The notes under the pieces are model-generated. The model saw nothing but the letters and a program-made list of their open reading frames with translations. It searched no databases and was not told where the DNA came from. Of a stretch of DNA of 64,000 bases, positions 18,023 through 27,791 are shown in pieces. Numbering within the stretch: the first letter of the stretch is position 1; each line of letters begins with the position of its first letter. This DNA is from Pedobacter sp. MC2016-14 (GTDB lineage Bacteria > Bacteroidota > Bacteroidia > Sphingobacteriales > Sphingobacteriaceae). The stretch spans positions 310,001 through 374,000 of the forward strand of contig NZ_JAJMPA010000004.1 in the NCBI RefSeq assembly GCF_020991475.1, given 5' to 3'. A program made the position numbers and the translations under genes.

Positions 18023-19006
18023 TTAAGGCGTATAAGTTATGTTTGGAAAGTCTTGCTTCGCATTTGATAGCTGGGCCTCAACAAGTGGGGTCCAATAAGT
18101 ACCAAAAGCCAATTGTGCCTGGGCTTTTAGGTTCACACCGGCAGCGCCGCTCCAGAAATGGACAAATTCGCCCAAATTTAAATACCGGAAATAGATTTTA
18201 TTGTTAGCTGGAAAATTGGCAGCCACAAGTTTAAAATACTTACCCAGTAGGGCGCCTCTTCCGTGCGCAGTATAAATTGGATAAAACCAGTCCATGAACC
18301 AATTTACCCCACGAAATTTAATCCCGGGATAATTAGCAGTAGGATCCAGAACCTGCATTTGCGCATATACTTTAGCCGCTTCAGCCTCCATGCCAATATT
18401 CATAAATACATCGTAATTGAAAATCTCCATGAATTTACTGTCACCCCACAGCTCATCACTTGGCGCACCACTCATCCCGTTGTTTGCACCGCATACAATA
18501 TGTCCGGCTTCATGCACAAGAACACCAATGGACTGCCCTGTAGAAGAAGCCCATACCGATCCTCCTAGCCCTACATCAACTACATTCTTGTAGTCGTGGC
18601 TTGCATTTAAGTAAGCAGAAGGATGACCTCCGGCATATGGTGCAGTAGATGGAAGATTAACATCATCTACCCGATGGCAAATTACGTACAGACGCGGATC
18701 TTTTGCATCTCCAAAATCACCATAGTTCTTTTTAACATAAGCCCAGGTATCGCTCATCTTTTTATTGATCCAGCTCACATCCCCCACAACACCAGACATA
18801 TACTGATCGTGGTAAACAGCAACATTGTTATCGGTATAAGTTCGGGTTAACAACCTAGAATGTACATCCCAATGTTCCTGCCAGGTGGCCGGAGGCGTAC
18901 CCTCTTTTTCCGGCTCTGTTACAACCTCGTCAGTACTTCCTGATTTTTTGCATGACATAGATAAGGTCAGCATGATGATAAACAGCGCAACTAATTTTAA
19001 TTTCAT
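18023..19006 (-). CDS. Putative zinc metallopeptidase lipoprotein, HExxH paralogue 3
   Basis: A 327-residue lipoprotein (Cys about residue 19, LSMSC). Motif H165-E-A-G-H169, then 24 residues to E194 in WGDSKFMEIFNYD, as in the other two paralogues. Shared blocks include TWQEHW, AYVKKNYGDFG, GGHPSAY, SHDYKN and GEFVHFWSGAAGVNLKAQAQLAFG. It is the last gene of the second SusC/SusD unit, following the PKD-like lipoprotein. A surface or periplasmic metallopeptidase acting on the substrate of this locus is the best guess. Confidence 0.7.
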   Translation of the reverse strand: MKLKLVALFIIMLTLSMSCKKSGSTDEVVTEPEKEGTPPATWQEHWDVHSRLLTRTYTDNNVAVYHDQYMSGVVGDVSWINKKMSDTWAYVKKNYGDFGDAKDPRLYVICHRVDDVNLPSTAPYAGGHPSAYLNASHDYKNVVDVGLGGSVWASSTGQSIGVLVHEAGHIVCGANNGMSGAPSDELWGDSKFMEIFNYDVFMNIGMEAEAAKVYAQMQVLDPTANYPGIKFRGVNWFMDWFYPIYTAHGRGALLGKYFKLVAANFPANNKIYFRYLNLGEFVHFWSGAAGVNLKAQAQLAFGTYWTPLVEAQLSNAKQDFPNITYTP

Positions 19007-19025
19007 AATTTATAAGGACTGATGT

Positions 19026-20465
19026 TTAATTTACTTTGTTAACTATGTCTATTGGAGCACCCGGAATACCGGTTACGGTTTGTATGATATTGCCATTGGC
19101 ACCAGCGGCAGTATTTAAGACCATGATATTTCCATCCACGCCGGCGGTCAGCGTATTGCCATCATCACTCAATTTAATCATCGTAACCTTTTTACCCGCA
19201 AAATTTGCCGACAACTGCGTCAGTTCCTCATTGATTGGATTATACCTGTAAATCTTATCATTAGAAGTAAAATAGTATACATCTGTTAAAGAACGTTGCC
19301 ATTTGGTGTCTGCCATTACGTTTGCCGAGCCTTTAAATATCCGGGTTGAAATTGGCTTAATCGCCCTGTTGTCGTAATTCCCCATGTTGATAATGAAAGA
19401 CAATTCAGTAACAGTACCTGCGCTATTCCTAAAAAAGGCGTAAGTTGTTCCTAATACAGGCTTCATAAACAGAAGATCTGTCATTCCCACAGCTTTCGGA
19501 TTAAACGGTGATGGCGGATCTGTGGCTTCCCGTGTTACAACATAGTCAGTGCCATTATAGGCAGCTCCGCCATTAAAGGATACAAATGCACCTGCCTTGG
19601 TATCAAATCCAAAATAGCAAGTAAATAAATAGCCAAAATACTTAGACAGTTGGTAATCGCCCGGCTTAGGCGCGGTAAACTTGCCAAAATCCGGGGCAAA
19701 AGGAGCCGTTTCAAATACACTGGTATATAATTTATTATTAATTACCCCGATTGGCATCCCGGCTGGAGCTTCAAAAGAGTTAGGCACCAGTGTGCTTGGC
19801 GTTACCAGAAACTGGGCAGAGAAGTTTTTCTTCTTTAGCATTGTTCCGCCGTCAATGATTACACCACCCGTAGCATTATCCTGACAAATTACCCAATAGT
19901 CCTCAACAGTACCTGCCTGGTAAGGCCTCGGCTTCGCAAACAACTGAATTGGATTTGCAGGCAAGGTCTCATGATTCAAAATTGAATACAAATCACTTTG
20001 CACTGTACGCCCGTCAGGTTTAATAAAAGACAATTTTGTGATGCCATTATCAACACTCAATACAGTACGTCCTATAGAGAAAGGTGTAGTACCCAACAAT
20101 TTAAAATTGAACAAGTACCGCATTCCATTTCTTTTGTCGTTTACCGTTAATGTACCGTTACGAAGACCCGGAGGTAGATTGTAAACTACCTTAAGCGGAT
20201 AACCAGAATATCTTTGCGTTCTGGCTTCTTCAGCAACCTGGATAGCCCATTCAAAACTAAGGTCCTTCAGCGGATCAGCACCTTCCAGTGAAACATTAGG
20301 CCTCAAAATTAAAGAATCACCAATTACCGCATTAAAGGTATTGTCTGTAAAGTCTTGCAGCATCGGTACAGATGGAGGGGAATAGGTATAATTTCCCAGG
20401 TCCTTTTTGCAGGAACAAGCAAAAAGAACAATGCATATATAGAATATTATTGATTTACTTTTCAT
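19026..20465 (-). CDS. PKD-like family surface lipoprotein
   Basis: A 479-residue lipoprotein (lipobox FACSC, Cys about residue 18). An N-terminal Ig/PKD-like domain (about 35-140) is followed by a repetitive beta-rich region of propeller-like character, with phrases such as KIYRYNPINEELTQL and LSDDGNTLTAGVDG. This fits the PKD-like lipoproteins that follow SusD-DUF4843 in Bacteroidota loci. The expected role is substrate binding at the surface. It lies 10 bp downstream of the DUF4843 gene. Confidence 0.75.
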   Translation of the reverse strand: MKSKSIIFYICIVLFACSCKKDLGNYTYSPPSVPMLQDFTDNTFNAVIGDSLILRPNVSLEGADPLKDLSFEWAIQVAEEARTQRYSGYPLKVVYNLPPGLRNGTLTVNDKRNGMRYLFNFKLLGTTPFSIGRTVLSVDNGITKLSFIKPDGRTVQSDLYSILNHETLPANPIQLFAKPRPYQAGTVEDYWVICQDNATGGVIIDGGTMLKKKNFSAQFLVTPSTLVPNSFEAPAGMPIGVINNKLYTSVFETAPFAPDFGKFTAPKPGDYQLSKYFGYLFTCYFGFDTKAGAFVSFNGGAAYNGTDYVVTREATDPPSPFNPKAVGMTDLLFMKPVLGTTYAFFRNSAGTVTELSFIINMGNYDNRAIKPISTRIFKGSANVMADTKWQRSLTDVYYFTSNDKIYRYNPINEELTQLSANFAGKKVTMIKLSDDGNTLTAGVDGNIMVLNTAAGANGNIIQTVTGIPGAPIDIVNKVN

Positions 20466-20475
20466 GTTTTATCTA

Positions 20476-21336
20476 TTAAAATATGATCTGGTTTAAATTT
20501 TCATCCACAAATACATACTTATTTGCATCAGCAAAAAATTTCAAATGAAACTTGATGTTGGGCGTGTTTACGTTATAAAAATCATAGTCTTCAGCAGTTC
20601 CGGCTCTTTTAGTTAACACATAGCCTTTATCCGGATTGTCTTGTACCCAGGCAAAAGGATAGTTGAGCAGGTAACGCGTATTACTGATGTGAAATAGTCC
20701 CTTTGGCCTGTCCAGATAAGCATTTGGATTGTTTACAACATTTACGATATCAACAGTACCAGATGAGATAAGAAAAAGCTGATGCTTCATTCTGCTATAA
20801 AAACCCAACTCGCCTTGCCAACCGTCCCACCATAATGGTTTTTCCAGGCGATTGGAGAAGGTTATTGTCTTTGTCCTTAACTTTTCAGGCAAATCAGTCT
20901 TAAAATCGTCACCTCCGGAAACTTGAAAGGTAAGAAAGGCAGACTGCGAATCCAGTCCGGCCGCATTGAATACCACAATTGGAATATGCACAACGCCAGA
21001 ATCCTTCGGCATCACGTAAGAGGCTTTAAAGGGCTCATAATGATAACCTCTTACGGCGTTAATTTCATCATTTCGTGTGATAACAATAGGAGTTTCCTTG
21101 ATGGTAAATTTCCGGTCATGGTCTGCCCTTTTTCCTGCAATCTTAACAGGAACCCATATGGTATCCTTGCTCACACCTGGTGTATAAGCAAAGGTATAGA
21201 CCACATAATCATCAACAGAATTGGTGTAACCTAAGTAAACATTGTCTGTTTCCTCGTCGTAAAGAAACTCCTCTGTCCGCTTACACGAAAATAAGATCGT
21301 GGATGCGAAGAATAATAGTATTATGTTCAGTTTCAT
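20476..21336 (-). CDS. DUF4843 domain lipoprotein
   Basis: Lipoprotein with mature start at about SCKRTEEFLYDEETDNVYLGY, a sequence style typical of DUF4843 proteins next to SusD. It contains a beta-sandwich of roughly 230 residues. I chose the ATG at 21336 because it starts the signal peptide directly and leaves a 10-bp gap to SusD; the longer frame from 21399 overlaps SusD. It probably assists the SusC/SusD complex at the surface. Molecular function is unknown for the family. Confidence 0.8.
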   Translation of the reverse strand: MKLNIILLFFASTILFSCKRTEEFLYDEETDNVYLGYTNSVDDYVVYTFAYTPGVSKDTIWVPVKIAGKRADHDRKFTIKETPIVITRNDEINAVRGYHYEPFKASYVMPKDSGVVHIPIVVFNAAGLDSQSAFLTFQVSGGDDFKTDLPEKLRTKTITFSNRLEKPLWWDGWQGELGFYSRMKHQLFLISSGTVDIVNVVNNPNAYLDRPKGLFHISNTRYLLNYPFAWVQDNPDKGYVLTKRAGTAEDYDFYNVNTPNIKFHLKFFADANKYVFVDENLNQIIF

Positions 21337-21346
21337 AAATTTCAGG

Positions 21347-22813
21347 TTAATTGTTGGTTTCAGTTTCATTTGCGGGTAAAGGAAAAACGAAGATGTCATC
21401 CGATGGGAGCCTAACCTCCGTTGAAGAAATAGTCACCGCATGATTCAGCCGCTTATACATGTAAAAGATTTGGCTTTCCCCATAAAATTCCTTGCGTGCT
21501 TCTTTCAACAACAAGTTGATAAAATCTTCTCTTGAAGGTACTCCTGTGATATTCGTATTGATCCCCCTGCGCTGACGGGCATAGTTAAAATAAGCCACCG
21601 CAAGACCTGGATCTGTGTCGTAACTCGATTCCGCAGCAATATAATACATCTCCAAAAGCCTGATGGCTGGCGCCATGAGCGGATGTAAATTAGTTAAAGG
21701 CGTAGAATTTACCACGTATTTCTGTAATACTGCTACATCCTTACCCTGCATTTTCTGTTCAGTTCTTAAAAACAAATATTTATATCGGTAATCATCTGCG
21801 CCAACTGTGCTGCGCTCGTAAATTTCATCCAGTTTATCAACAGTCAAACCATATTGCGGAATGTTTGAGGAGAACAAGACATTCAGCATGTCTTTGGCAT
21901 TCGGTACATACCATCCAGTCAAAATCTCTTTATAAAAAATCCTGTCCTTTTTTTGCACATCAGTTGCTACAATATCACTTACATCTGTAAAGCGAAATTT
22001 TCCAGCATTGATCACAATATTTGCATTTAATAAGCTGTTGGCATAATCCGACCTATAGAGATACACTCTGGCCAATTCCCCGCATACAGAATAATAGTTC
22101 ATCCGGTGTCTCCTGTTTTGCAAAAACAAATTAGGGTTATCGGTTTCAGTAGCGATTTCTTCAGAAGGGTATCCAACAACATAAGCTGATGATAAAATCG
22201 GATCTGAATCAGCAAGAAGGCGCTTGGCTTCGGTAAGGTCGGCAATTGCTTTATCAAGCACTACACTGGTTAACGAGAAAGGTGTATTATTAGTAGTAAC
22301 AGTAGTTACATACGGGATCCCCTTTCCTCCAGGTTTACTGGCATAAGAAGGTGCAAAAAGACGCAACATGTCAAAGTGTAGGTATGCTCTTAAGGCGAGT
22401 GCCTCACCTTTAATAAGGGCATAGTTATTGGCTGTAAACAAAGACTTATTGGCTTCCATTGCAATTAAAATATTATTACAATTGGCAATCCCCCGGTAAG
22501 CCTCCTCCCAAATGGTCTGACTGTCAGACCTCAGACGGGCATAAGTAAAATCAAATGCAGCAATTCGCTGGGAATTTACATCCGTGAAGGTGTAATTCTG
22601 CCCCATAATATCCAAGCTGCTAAACGTTAAGTAGCCACCATATAGATATTGACCAGCACAATGGTTATACACCCCATTCAATGCCTCTTTAAAACCATTT
22701 TCAGTAGAAAACAGTTCGTTTTTATCAATTTCAGACTGCGGTTTCACATCCAGAAATTTTTTACAGGAAGTAAAAGCCAGCAGAATCGCGATTATATATA
22801 TGTATTTCTTCAT
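21347..22813 (-). CDS. RagB/SusD-family outer membrane lipoprotein (pair 2)
   Basis: A 488-residue SusD homologue with lipobox AFTSC then KKFLDVKPQ. TPR-like helices carry ALALRAYLHFDMLRLFAP, and the C-terminal part has the shortened family ending KEARKEFYGESQIFYMYKRLNH. It binds substrate over the partner SusC encoded 13 bp upstream. Confidence 0.92.
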   Translation of the reverse strand: MKKYIYIIAILLAFTSCKKFLDVKPQSEIDKNELFSTENGFKEALNGVYNHCAGQYLYGGYLTFSSLDIMGQNYTFTDVNSQRIAAFDFTYARLRSDSQTIWEEAYRGIANCNNILIAMEANKSLFTANNYALIKGEALALRAYLHFDMLRLFAPSYASKPGGKGIPYVTTVTTNNTPFSLTSVVLDKAIADLTEAKRLLADSDPILSSAYVVGYPSEEIATETDNPNLFLQNRRHRMNYYSVCGELARVYLYRSDYANSLLNANIVINAGKFRFTDVSDIVATDVQKKDRIFYKEILTGWYVPNAKDMLNVLFSSNIPQYGLTVDKLDEIYERSTVGADDYRYKYLFLRTEQKMQGKDVAVLQKYVVNSTPLTNLHPLMAPAIRLLEMYYIAAESSYDTDPGLAVAYFNYARQRRGINTNITGVPSREDFINLLLKEARKEFYGESQIFYMYKRLNHAVTISSTEVRLPSDDIFVFPLPANETETNN

Positions 22814-22826
22814 ATCTGTATTTTTA

Positions 22827-25800
22827 TTAAAATGTAGCGGTTAATGAAAAAGTCACGCTTCTGGAATAGGGATAATAAATTCCGCGCTCCGTTTCAATAC
22901 TCGAAAAGCGCAATACATCATTTGCCGTAACAGCAGGTCTCAATGTTTGGAATCCGATTTTGCGGGCCATACTCTTCTTAAAATCGTAGGATAAATAAAC
23001 CGACTGCAAATTGATGAAGTTATATCGCTGTACAAAACGAGAGGAAGTTCTGGTATTATCCAGGTTTACACCTCCATCTGCTATATTTTTATAGAACGCA
23101 ATGTCACCCGGCTTGGTCCATTTTTCCGTCAATGCCCTGCTGTCTACATTGTACCTTGGATCAGCATTTTCAACGCGATCAACTAAGGTCTGGTTGTACT
23201 TGTCGCCACCGTATTCGTATGCAAAACTAAAACTCAATAAAAACTGCTTATAGGTAATGTTACTACCCCAGCTACCCGAAATTTTAGGCGTAGCCTCACC
23301 TACAACTTGTACATCTTTTATGTCATAGTCATAAGTCAACGAGCCATCCAGCTTCTGAAAAATTTCCTTCCCATTTTCAGGATCAATACCAAGTGATTTA
23401 ACCGCATAAATGGCATTCACAGATTGTCCCTCTTTAAAACGTAACAATGGTATCGTAGTTGCTTTGTTGTCTGCATCATTTTGAACATCATCTACCCTAT
23501 GGTTATAGGCATCCAGGGCATCATAAATTTTAATTACTTTATTGGAATTATGTGCCAGGTTTCCGGTAATGTTGATGTTCCAGTCTTTTGTTTTAAAAGC
23601 ATTCCAGGTCGCATAAATTTCATAACCCCTATTCACCATATCTCCAAGATTGGCTTTATAAACCGTGAACCCTGTTGATGGAGAAATATTAATATCAGTT
23701 AAAAGTCCGTAAGTTGTTTTATAATAGTAGCCCGGTCTTATCGAAAAACGATCATTAAATAAACCCAAGTCTACTGTAAAATCATAATCTCTGGTTTTCT
23801 GCCATTTCAAACTCTCATTACCATATCCGGTAACCGTAGCACCCACACCGGTAGAATACCAATTCGATTTTTGATAGGCATAAATAGATTTTGACAGATT
23901 TACCGGAACGGAAGCCGAACCAGTAAAACCGGTGGTTGCGGTTAACCGTAGCCGGGAAATTACCGGAGCTAATGCTTTCATAAAATCTTCATTGTGCATA
24001 TTCCAACCAATACCTGTAGACCAGAATGGAGAAAAACGACCGGCTGATGCAAATGCAGATGAACCATCTAAACGGAAAGAAGCATCCAATAAATACTTAT
24101 TTTTCCAGGAATAATTCTCTGCTATAGCAAAGCCTAGTAGGCGGTTTTCAACTATGGCACCAGTCGGAGCCTTATTTTCTTCATAGGTTCTGGCAAAACT
24201 AATGTCAGAAAACTTATCGCTGCTAAAGCCCCTGGCTACAAATTTCCTGTTTTGTGCCCTATCAGCAATCACATTGGTTACCAATGTAGTGTTAAAGCTA
24301 TGTTCTTTTACCTGTTTGTTGTGAAGCAAACGAATGGTACCATCTACTTTCCAGGCATTATCGGTTGAATATTCATATCGTCCGCGATTTTGAATCTGAT
24401 CTGCCGCCCCATCAATATATTCATTGCTAAAGGGAGACACAAACTTATTTGCATTCGCTAAATTTTTATTCAGGCTGATCAACCCAACTAATCGAAAAGA
24501 TGGAGATATTTTCCAGTCTGCCTCCATTCGATCAATAAATTCAAAATAGCTATTTTTATCAAAGTTCCCCAAGCTAGCTTCGTATAATGGGTTGTACACC
24601 CTTCTTTGCTGATATTGATCTCCTCCAGACTGATGAGTATCTACATCCCAGGTACCTACCTGCCGCAATACATTGCCATTTTCATCATTCATGGGGTAAT
24701 AAGGATTCATGTTTACATAGTTAGAAAAATCCCCGTATTTAGAATTCTCTGCGTCCACCTGCATCAAACTGATCTCATTTCTAATCAACAGTTTTGGCGT
24801 AGGATTGTAATTGAAGGTCATCCCACCACTATATTGGTTCCTGCCAGAGCCTTTCATTACACCGGGGTTACTTTCATAGCGCATATCCAAACCATACCTG
24901 AACTTTGCATCTCCACCCTGTGCATTGATAGAATGTTTATGACCAAATGCGTTTTGCAATGGCTGTGAAAGCCAATAGGTATTTACCCCGCTTACTACAT
25001 TCTTCAACTTACTGTAATAAATTATATCAAGGTCATTTTGACTTCCAACAGTATTATAACCTTTTACACTTGGATCACTGGATGCGGAAGTATATAAACC
25101 AGAAATCCGCTCAAACTGTAATTTATCTGCAGCATTTAGCACGTGATAATCCGAAAGATCTGGACCGTTAAAGTTCAACTCATAGTTATAAGAAAGCTGC
25201 AATTTCCCTGGAAGAGGTGCTTTTGTAGTGATGACCACTACACCATTTGCAGCCCGGGAACCATAAATGGCCGTAGCTGCCGCATCCTTCAGAATAGTCA
25301 TAGATTCTATTCTATTGATGTCCAAATCACTTACTTTCTGCAAGGAAACTTCAAATCCATCCAAAATAAAAGTCGGCAGGTTATAAGAGCTGGATAAATT
25401 GTTGCGGTCCAAAACATTGTCTGTAATAGATGGCAATGCCGTAGCACCCCTGACATTTATCCTCGGCAGCGCATTTGGGTCAGATCCCAATAGGTTATTG
25501 TCTAACATTCTGAATGAGGGGTCAAATGCCTGAATGCTCTTCAATACATTCTGAGGGTTCAACTGTTTCAGATCAGATCCTTTTATGGTAATTGCGTTAC
25601 CAGTGTAACTTTCCTTTTTAATGGTCTGGTATCCTGTAATAACCACATCGTCCATGTTATTTACCTGTGAGATCAAACTAATCAGAAGAAACTTATCATT
25701 AGTCACCCTAACCTCTTTTGGTTTGTAACCGATATAGCTATAAATCAAAATGTCACCAGCCTGGGCTTCAATTCTAAACTCTCCACTAGAATTACTTTGC

Positions 25801-26297
25801 GTGCGCACAGACCTATCCCTTTTTAAAAGAATGTTTACGCCAGGAATAGGCTCTTTCGTTGCACTATCTATAATTTTACCCTGTAACGAAAGTGCGTTTT
25901 TAAGCAGACTTAGGTTTGCCTGAGACACAGTGGAAACCTTGTTGCGGATCACAATCGTTTTGTTTACGATATCATACGTAAGGTCAAGGTTTTTTAAACA
26001 AGCATTTAATGCCTCTTCAAGTGGTGCATTTTTAAACTCTACTGTAAGGTAATTACTGGTAATATTTACCTTTTCAGTATAAAAAAACAAGTAACCGGTC
26101 TGCTTTTTAATGTCTTTAAAAACAGTTTCCAGTGAGGTATTTCTCCTGGAAATGGTTACCGTTTGGGAAAAACTTGTGGCCGAAACATGTAACGTGCCAA
26201 TCAGTAATAAAATAGAAGTCAATTTCATCACCATCAGTAATTTAGACTTTACGTGCTGTATTCTCCATACAGGTTTGTAAAGAGTGGTTAATTTCAT
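22827..26297 (-). CDS. SusC/RagA-family transporter with STN domain (pair 2)
   Basis: A 1156-residue TonB-linked transporter. Order: signal peptide (to about residue 45), STN secretin/TonB short N-terminal domain (about 50-115, with VFKDIKKQTGYLFFY), carboxypeptidase-like beta domain (about 135-215), plug with LKDAAATAIYGSRAANG, then barrel. The STN domain is the part that contacts a FecR anti-sigma factor, and a FecR/sigma pair lies directly upstream, so this receptor probably senses its own substrate. A candidate antisense RNA overlaps its start codon and leader. Confidence 0.94.
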   Translation of the reverse strand: MKLTTLYKPVWRIQHVKSKLLMVMKLTSILLLIGTLHVSATSFSQTVTISRRNTSLETVFKDIKKQTGYLFFYTEKVNITSNYLTVEFKNAPLEEALNACLKNLDLTYDIVNKTIVIRNKVSTVSQANLSLLKNALSLQGKIIDSATKEPIPGVNILLKRDRSVRTQSNSSGEFRIEAQAGDILIYSYIGYKPKEVRVTNDKFLLISLISQVNNMDDVVITGYQTIKKESYTGNAITIKGSDLKQLNPQNVLKSIQAFDPSFRMLDNNLLGSDPNALPRINVRGATALPSITDNVLDRNNLSSSYNLPTFILDGFEVSLQKVSDLDINRIESMTILKDAAATAIYGSRAANGVVVITTKAPLPGKLQLSYNYELNFNGPDLSDYHVLNAADKLQFERISGLYTSASSDPSVKGYNTVGSQNDLDIIYYSKLKNVVSGVNTYWLSQPLQNAFGHKHSINAQGGDAKFRYGLDMRYESNPGVMKGSGRNQYSGGMTFNYNPTPKLLIRNEISLMQVDAENSKYGDFSNYVNMNPYYPMNDENGNVLRQVGTWDVDTHQSGGDQYQQRRVYNPLYEASLGNFDKNSYFEFIDRMEADWKISPSFRLVGLISLNKNLANANKFVSPFSNEYIDGAADQIQNRGRYEYSTDNAWKVDGTIRLLHNKQVKEHSFNTTLVTNVIADRAQNRKFVARGFSSDKFSDISFARTYEENKAPTGAIVENRLLGFAIAENYSWKNKYLLDASFRLDGSSAFASAGRFSPFWSTGIGWNMHNEDFMKALAPVISRLRLTATTGFTGSASVPVNLSKSIYAYQKSNWYSTGVGATVTGYGNESLKWQKTRDYDFTVDLGLFNDRFSIRPGYYYKTTYGLLTDINISPSTGFTVYKANLGDMVNRGYEIYATWNAFKTKDWNINITGNLAHNSNKVIKIYDALDAYNHRVDDVQNDADNKATTIPLLRFKEGQSVNAIYAVKSLGIDPENGKEIFQKLDGSLTYDYDIKDVQVVGEATPKISGSWGSNITYKQFLLSFSFAYEYGGDKYNQTLVDRVENADPRYNVDSRALTEKWTKPGDIAFYKNIADGGVNLDNTRTSSRFVQRYNFINLQSVYLSYDFKKSMARKIGFQTLRPAVTANDVLRFSSIETERGIYYPYSRSVTFSLTATF

Positions 26298-26304
26298 ACT
26301 TTTG
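26274..26304 (+). promoter_or_regulatory. Antisense promoter at the start of susC-2
   Basis: On the strand opposite susC-2, TTTG (26274-26277), exactly 19 bp, then TACTTTTG (26297-26304). This is a full match to the Bacteroidota TTTG-N19-TAnnTTTG promoter. It points into the susC leader toward a terminator hairpin about 60 bp downstream. Confidence 0.65.
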
Positions 26305-26310
26305 AATAGG

Positions 26311-26396
26311 ATTAGGTTAATAAATAAGCAGCTTGGTTCAAACAGTGCTGCAGACCTTTTTTGTGCCGGGGGCAGTGAGATGCTTCCGGCTTTTTA
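26311..26396 (+). ncRNA. Candidate cis-antisense sRNA of the susC-2 leader
   Basis: Predicted RNA of about 85 nt, antisense to the susC-2 5' leader. It ends in a 10-bp stem GCCGGGGGCA (26365-26374) / TGCTTCCGGC (26381-26390), loop GTGAGA, then TTTTT. Two pairs are G-U wobbles that become A-C mismatches on the susC strand, so the hairpin is stable only in the antisense orientation. Antisense sRNAs with this layout are known for sigma/anti-sigma-controlled glycan loci in Bacteroides (DonS type). Existence here is predicted, not shown. Confidence 0.62.
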
Positions 26397-26471
26397 GTCG
26401 ATAGTTTTAGGAATTTTTGCGTAGTTATCTCTTCATCGTTGATTATTATGGGTTAAAAATTTAGTTTAGTA

Positions 26472-27668
26472 CTAGTTTGCAGCAGATACCCTAACGGTTT
26501 TCCCGCTAACATTGAACTCTACATTATTCAGTTCCAATATTTTAAAGACCTCAGAGAGGTTGCTGTTTCTTGATATTTCTCCAAAAAACTTGTCCTCTGG
26601 AGAAGGCCCTTCATAAACGATCTTAACATCGTACCAGCGCTCAATTTGCCGCATTACAGACCTAAGATCATCGTTTTCAAAAGAAAAAACACCATTTTTC
26701 CAGGCTACCACCTTATCTACATTCACCTTAGTATTTAAGGCTGTCTCCATATTAGCACGTCTCAGCACCGCTTGCTGTCCGGGTTCTAAGGTTAAATCCT
26801 GGCTGCCAGAAAACTTTGCACTGTTTACAGACTTTACCGTAACACGTACAGCACCTTCCAACAAGGTCGTTTTGATAGTGGGCTCATCCTCATAAGCATT
26901 AATATTAAAGTGTGTGCCTAACACTTCAATGGTTTCCAATGCAGTCTTTACTTTAAAAGGCATGGTTTTATCTTTGGCAACCTCAAAATACGCTTCACCT
27001 TGCAATTCCACAACTCTTTCCCCTCCTGTAAAAGCCGTTGGGTACCTTAAGGAAGACACTGAATTTAGCCATACTCTGGTGCCATCCGGTAGCAGTACCT
27101 GATATTGTCCGCTTTTTGGTGTAGAAATCGTATTTGATAGAGCAGGATTTGCCCTTTGATCTTCATTACCCAATATGGTGTAAATGATCTGTCCATTCGC
27201 AGTCTTGGTAATGCTAATTCCCGGCTGCTTCGCAATTTCACCATTGGCAGCCTGGTCAAGTAAAATTTTCTTGCCGTTTGCAAGTGTTAAAACAGCTCTG
27301 TTGCTGCCTGGGCCAATTTCATTTGCAACAGCAACTTTATTTACATCGGTTTTTATAAATTTTAAGACAAAATAGCTGCTGATCGTCAGAAGCACCAGTA
27401 ATATAGCAGCAGCAGGATAATATTTTACAATTTTCTTGCTAAGAGGTAAAGGTGCCACAGCAGGTTTCAGTGCATTAATCTCCTTATTTATGCTACTAAG
27501 AATCCGCTCCTTCATTGCATCTTCTTCTGTTAAATCAAGGTTTAGCACTTCATTTTCTTCAAACACCTTATAATACGCCATCAGGAAATCAATTTCTTCT
27601 TGAGAAGCCTTTCCCAAACGATATTTCTTAATAATCTCAAAAAAATGCTGCTTATAAATGTCTTTCAT
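26472..27668 (-). CDS. FecR-family anti-sigma factor (pair 2)
   Basis: A 398-residue protein. It has a cytoplasmic N-terminal region, one transmembrane helix (about residues 85-107, AAAILLVLLTISSYFVL), a FecR periplasmic domain (about 185-290, with LPDGTRVWLNSVSSLRYP and GEAYFEVAKD) and a C-terminal DUF4974 domain (about 325-398, ending VRVSAAN). FecR proteins hold the ECF sigma factor and release it on a signal from the STN domain of the loaded transporter. It lies between the sigma gene and SusC-2. Confidence 0.93.
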   Translation of the reverse strand: MKDIYKQHFFEIIKKYRLGKASQEEIDFLMAYYKVFEENEVLNLDLTEEDAMKERILSSINKEINALKPAVAPLPLSKKIVKYYPAAAILLVLLTISSYFVLKFIKTDVNKVAVANEIGPGSNRAVLTLANGKKILLDQAANGEIAKQPGISITKTANGQIIYTILGNEDQRANPALSNTISTPKSGQYQVLLPDGTRVWLNSVSSLRYPTAFTGGERVVELQGEAYFEVAKDKTMPFKVKTALETIEVLGTHFNINAYEDEPTIKTTLLEGAVRVTVKSVNSAKFSGSQDLTLEPGQQAVLRRANMETALNTKVNVDKVVAWKNGVFSFENDDLRSVMRQIERWYDVKIVYEGPSPEDKFFGEISRNSNLSEVFKILELNNVEFNVSGKTVRVSAAN

Positions 27669-27791
27669 TTGCCCTGCTTATATATACATGAGTCAAAAAA
27701 ACCAAAAGAGCCCATGCGCAATGAAAATATTTTTAAAAAAAATCAGGAATGCCCTAAAAACATCATAAAAACACAAGACCTATTAAGCAAT

